A DNA stretch of 64,000 bases, taken from Paraburkholderia phenazinium (GTDB taxonomy: Bacteria > Pseudomonadota > Gammaproteobacteria > Burkholderiales > Burkholderiaceae). Shown in pieces: positions 61,059-64,000 of the stretch; the stretch's first letter is position 1; every line of letters begins with the position of its first letter. The stretch covers positions 2,790,001 to 2,854,000 of the forward strand of contig NZ_FSRU01000001.1 of assembly GCF_900142845.1 (NCBI RefSeq), given 5' to 3'. The notes beneath the pieces were generated by a model that was given only the letters and a program-made list of their open reading frames with translations, had not been told where the DNA came from and made no database searches. The translations under genes and the position numbers were made by a program.

Positions 61059-61968
61059 CCGTGCGCACTCCACTAGCGTGCGTCTTGCCCTCTTCGAGCA
61101 AGAACGTTTTGAAGGCTTGAGCGGCAGGCACCAGTTGCTTGTCCGCCCGATGCACGACATGCCATTTCTGAATCACCGGAAAGCCCGTGACATCGAGTAC
61201 CGCGAGCATCCCGGCCTGCAATTCCAGCGTGACCGTATGTGCGGACAGAAAACTGATGCCCATGCCGGACATCACCGCTTGCTTGATGGCCTCGGTATTG
61301 CGGATTTCCAGCGGATCGTCCAAAGCCAGCCGGCCGTCGAAGCACTGCTGCATGGCATTCCATGTGTCCGAACCCTTCTCCCGCACGATGAACCGTTCGC
61401 TTCCGAGTTCGGCAACGTCAATACTCGTCCTGCCGACCAGTGGATGCAGCGGCGAGGCGACGAGAACAAACGCGTGCGGCGCGAACGCTGTACTGGTAAA
61501 TCTCGGCTCCACCGGCGCGCCCACCATGATGGCGAGATCAAGCCGGTTTTCTTCCAGACGAACCAGCAGCTCGTCGTGATTTTCTACCGTCAGATCCAGG
61601 TCGACCGCAGCATTCCGGTTCGAAAACCCAGCCAGCAACCGCGGCAGGAAATAGCCCCCGGCATTGATGACACCGACACTCAGGCTGCCTCCCGCAAGGC
61701 TTTTCATCTTCGCCAAGGTTTCCTCGGCTTCGCGGAAGCAGTGGATGATGGCGCGACTATGGTGGAGCATCTCCTGCCCCGCGGGCGTGAGGTAGATCTT
61801 CTTCCCAAGCTGCTCGAACAGCGCAATGCCCGCGTGCTCTTCGAGATGCTTGATCTGCGTCGAGACCGCAGGTGGCGACAGGTTCAACTCGTTCGCCGCC
61901 CGGGAAAAACTCAGGCGACGCGCGACGGTTTCAAAGGTCTTGAGTTGACGCAAAGTGGCATTCTTCAC
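61048..61968 (-). CDS. LysR-family regulator, CbbR-like, convergent with tatA
   Basis: A 306-aa regulator. The N-terminus reads [44 protein letters not shown] (GTG read as Met), very like CbbR-type LysR proteins. The effector domain has [17 protein letters not shown] and [11 protein letters not shown]. The GTG at 61968 is chosen for the family N-terminus; an ATG at 62004 would add 12 residues and neither has a good ribosome-binding site. It may regulate oxdC and tatA, but the convergent arrangement is not the usual one, so the target is open. Confidence 0.85.
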   Translation of the reverse strand: MKNATLRQLKTFETVARRLSFSRAANELNLSPPAVSTQIKHLEEHAGIALFEQLGKKIYLTPAGQEMLHHSRAIIHCFREAEETLAKMKSLAGGSLSVGVINAGGYFLPRLLAGFSNRNAAVDLDLTVENHDELLVRLEENRLDLAIMVGAPVEPRFTSTAFAPHAFVLVASPLHPLVGRTSIDVAELGSERFIVREKGSDTWNAMQQCFDGRLALDDPLEIRNTEAIKQAVMSGMGISFLSAHTVTLELQAGMLAVLDVTGFPVIQKWHVVHRADKQLVPAAQAFKTFLLEEGKTHASGVRTVSH

Positions 61969-62342
61969 AGTGATCTGCAAAAGGTTGAGGGTTTTACCGG
62001 ACATCCGGCGAGGCGGACCAACGCCTGCCAACAGCGCAAACGAAGGCGCGCAAGTCGAATCGAGCGCACCGCCGCTGCTGGCCGCGCGTCCACGAGCCAC
62101 GGTCGCGTTGAAGCGGTTTCAGAATAAACCGCACCCGGCGTCCGGCGATATGACTTGAACATTGCAAAATTTTCATCTTGCGTGCGACGGCTCCGTAGCG
62201 CCCCGCGGGTTACATCTGTAACGGAGCCGGCCGTTCGTGCAATAGACCCGCAACCGTCGGAGACCACACTCCTCATCTACTCCACCTGCCGGTCGCCCAT
62301 GCGCGCCTGAGTCAAACACGCTCATGGCTGGCGACTCAAACT

Positions 62343-63029
62343 ATGCGCATTCTTTTCGTGTCTCCACGACACCCTGAGGCCAGTTGGCTGTACAAGGCGC
62401 TGCACGAAAGCACTCACAGCCTGTGCCGTTCGCACGATCTGGCCCACGGTGTGTGGCAAGCCACGCGAGAGCCGTTCGACGCGGCGATCCTGATGGCGCA
62501 CGACCCGGACCTGTACCCTGAGCTCACCGCCACGCTGCCGCAGTTCTCCGCGATTGCGGGGGGCGCCATCCTGATCGCGATTCTGGCGACCGCTACGGCT
62601 CAGGAGCGCACCGCAGCGCTACGTGCGGGCGCCGACGCCTGCTTTGCCCGGCCGCTTTCGTTTATTGAAATGCATGAACGCCTGCAGGCGCTGCGTCGAG
62701 CCACGCTGGCACGCCGCGTTACCGGACAACCGGCCGCCGCGCAGCTCCAGCTTGATTCGCTGACACGGGAACTGGTGAGCGGGGAGCAGCGTTTGTCCCT
62801 GACCAAGACCGAGTATCTGCTTGTCGAGTGCCTGATGCGCGATCCGAACGTGCCCGTCGCCCATGAGCAACTCATTCGCTATGCGTGGCCAGGGCGAGAC
62901 GTCATCAATTGCACAAGCGTGACTCCGCTGATCTGGCGGCTGAGATCGAAACTGAAGACGCACCTGCCGACGGTTCACATCAATACGGTAAATTGCTATG
63001 GCTACCAGCTGAGTCTTTTGCCGCCCTGA
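62343..63029 (+). CDS. Winged-helix regulator with degenerate receiver domain
   Basis: A 228-aa protein of OmpR type. The N-terminal receiver-like domain (about residues 1-118) lacks the expected phosphoacceptor: where LLLD is usual it has AAILMAHDP, and the KP pair is replaced by ARPLS. The C-terminal winged helix is intact (LSLTKTEYLLVECLMRDP, CYGYQLSLL). It is therefore probably regulated without phosphorylation, or responds to another signal. No kinase gene is adjacent on the same strand. Target genes unknown. Confidence 0.8.
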   Translation: MRILFVSPRHPEASWLYKALHESTHSLCRSHDLAHGVWQATREPFDAAILMAHDPDLYPELTATLPQFSAIAGGAILIAILATATAQERTAALRAGADACFARPLSFIEMHERLQALRRATLARRVTGQPAAAQLQLDSLTRELVSGEQRLSLTKTEYLLVECLMRDPNVPVAHEQLIRYAWPGRDVINCTSVTPLIWRLRSKLKTHLPTVHINTVNCYGYQLSLLPP

Positions 63030-63195
63030 ACGCCGGGTCGTTTGCCCGCGTTTTCTCAACAGGCTACGGAGTTGGGCAGCTTAAACAACATTTCATTCTA
63101 ATGCTAAGCATACCGTACTGATTGTCCAGTAACCTCGATGACTGGAGCCACGCGCTGAACGTCTGGCGCTCCGATCATCTCATCTGGACTCAATC

Positions 63196-63528
63196 ATGAA
63201 ACTGTTATCGAAAACCGCGGTGGTTACCCTCTTCGCCCTTGGCAGTGCTTCCGCTTTTGCCGCCAAAGGCCTCACGCCACAACAGTGCAACGACTATCCC
63301 TTCACGCCATTGAAGGCCGAGGTCACGCATGCGCAACTGATGCAGGAGCTGGCTGAACTGGAAGCGGTAGGCTACGACCCGTCCGAAAACGACGAAGACT
63401 ATCCATCCGATCTCGAACTCGCTGAAAAGAAACTGCAAGCCGAGTACCACGCCGACTGCGTGCCCGCCGGCGCGCAGAATTCGCTCGGAGCGGGCGCGGA
63501 CACGACACAAGGCACGCCGGCCAGCTAA
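63196..63528 (+). CDS. DUF4148-type small exported protein
   Basis: A 110-aa protein. Signal peptide MKLLSKTAVVTLFALGSASAFA. The mature part, LTPQQCNDYPFTPLKAEVTHAQLMQELAELEAVGYDPSENDEDYPSDL, is typical of DUF4148, a family common in Burkholderia with no known function. It ends in overlap by four bases with the convergent hybrid kinase gene. Confidence 0.8.
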   Translation: MKLLSKTAVVTLFALGSASAFAAKGLTPQQCNDYPFTPLKAEVTHAQLMQELAELEAVGYDPSENDEDYPSDLELAEKKLQAEYHADCVPAGAQNSLGAGADTTQGTPAS

Positions 63529-64000
63529 GGCTGAGGCCGCGCCAGGATTCGATGCAACGCGAGCGCCAGTTCTCCCGAGCGCAACGGCTTGCGCAGCAAC
63601 GCGGCAGCCCCGGCGTTGCGCGCGTCCCTTTCGAGAGCCGGATTGCCATAGCCGCTACAGAGGATCACCGGCAACGAGCCGCGAATCGCGCGGATATGGC
63701 TTGCGAGTTCCAGGCCCGTCAGCTCCGGCATCGTCTGGTCGGTGATGACGGCGTCGAAGCGGTCGGGATCGTCTCTGAAGGCCCGCAACGCTGCGGCGCT
63801 CGATCGAAAGCCCACCGGCTCGTAACCGAGTTCGGCCAGCACCTCTTCGGCGAGCGTCACCAGCGCATCTTCGTCGTCGACGACCAGCACAACCTGACCG
63901 TCCCCGCGAGGCAATGCTTCGGAGACGGCTTCGTCGGCCGGCAGCGGCGCTTCAGTGACCGGAAGGTAGATATCGAAGCGAGTACCCTGCCCGACCCTGC
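63525..64000 (-). CDS. Hybrid histidine kinase, C-terminal part (cut by the window)
   Basis: Only the C-terminal end is inside the window. It begins with VGQGTRFDIYLP, the end of a histidine-kinase ATPase domain, then a linker, and an attached receiver domain with DDEDAL, the phosphoacceptor aspartate in VITDQTMPELTG and LRKPLRSGELA. So the protein is a hybrid kinase that reads on beyond 64000. The N-terminal sensor and the kinase histidine are outside the window, so the signal is unknown. Confidence 0.85.
   Translation of the reverse strand, partial: RVGQGTRFDIYLPVTEAPLPADEAVSEALPRGDGQVVLVVDDEDALVTLAEEVLAELGYEPVGFRSSAAALRAFRDDPDRFDAVITDQTMPELTGLELASHIRAIRGSLPVILCSGYGNPALERDARNAGAAALLRKPLRSGELALALHRILARPQP

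Overview
The window is high-GC beta-proteobacterial chromosome, most likely Paraburkholderia or a close Burkholderiales relative. The basis is the gene families present (OprB-type and classical trimeric porins, HpnH, a DUF4148 protein, a formate dehydrogenase of the Burkholderia type, many sugar ABC operons with linked regulators) and a long inverted repeat that reads as a pseudo-protein containing MPLCGAALTFFAAAKK. That assignment is from memory, not from a search. I see no tRNA, rRNA, CRISPR array, prophage or insertion sequence. The region is mostly catabolic and transport genes plus a few unusual loci.

Layout. 0.3-5.6 kb: LysE exporter, small membrane protein, cyclic-nucleotide-type phosphoesterase, SulP transporter with a 32-aa membrane peptide upstream, RIO-type kinase. 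5.6-12.5 kb: a leftward beta-glucoside operon (GH1 beta-glucosidase, binding protein, two permeases, ATPase, LacI regulator) with a perfect 16-bp LacI-type operator upstream. 12.9-16.7 kb: lipoprotein, dapA with a small upstream partner, PTS IIA-like protein, two small genes. 16.9-21.1 kb: KdpE-like regulator, an Nramp-family transporter with the signature of Nramp-related magnesium transporters, and a gene-poor 1-kb stretch that contains short leader ORFs and hairpins on both strands. 21.2-30.8 kb: OprB porin, gamma-glutamyltransferase-like enzyme, GntR regulator, PuuE-like deacetylase and a polyamine-type ABC importer. 30.8-36.1 kb: MFS symporter, GNAT enzyme, a deacetylase/glycosyltransferase pair, two small genes. 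36.3-43 kb: a terminator that may end a small RNA, a 1068-aa effector-like protein with one cysteine, and a three-gene coiled-coil/membrane/LysM module. 43.2-50.1 kb: a sugar-acid operon (ABC importer, enolase-superfamily dehydratase, mutarotase) with a divergent IclR regulator. 50.2-50.8 kb: 167-bp inverted repeats. 50.8-53.3 kb: class II aldolase-like protein, HAD dehalogenase, LysR. 53.6-62 kb: HpnH with an extra C-terminal domain, NAD-type formate dehydrogenase, AraC, porin, Tat-exported oxalate decarboxylase, its own TatA and a LysR. 62.3-64 kb: a winged-helix regulator with a degenerate receiver, a DUF4148 protein and the C-terminal end of a hybrid histidine kinase.

How they work together. 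The clearest pathway inference is oxalate use: exported OxdC would split oxalate to formate and CO2, and the nearby formate dehydrogenase would oxidise formate to give NADH. The most interesting candidate for an undescribed system is the Nramp/NRMT transporter at 17.9-19.6 kb. Upstream of it lie a 25-codon leader with a strong ribosome-binding site, an acidic and proline-containing start and rare codons, then a 46-codon ORF, then a long hairpin. This layout resembles the Mg2+-sensing MgtL leaders of enterobacteria. Other leads are the 1068-aa effector-like protein, the coiled-coil/LysM module and the HpnH fusion. No database searches could be run, so family assignments rest on motifs and recall.
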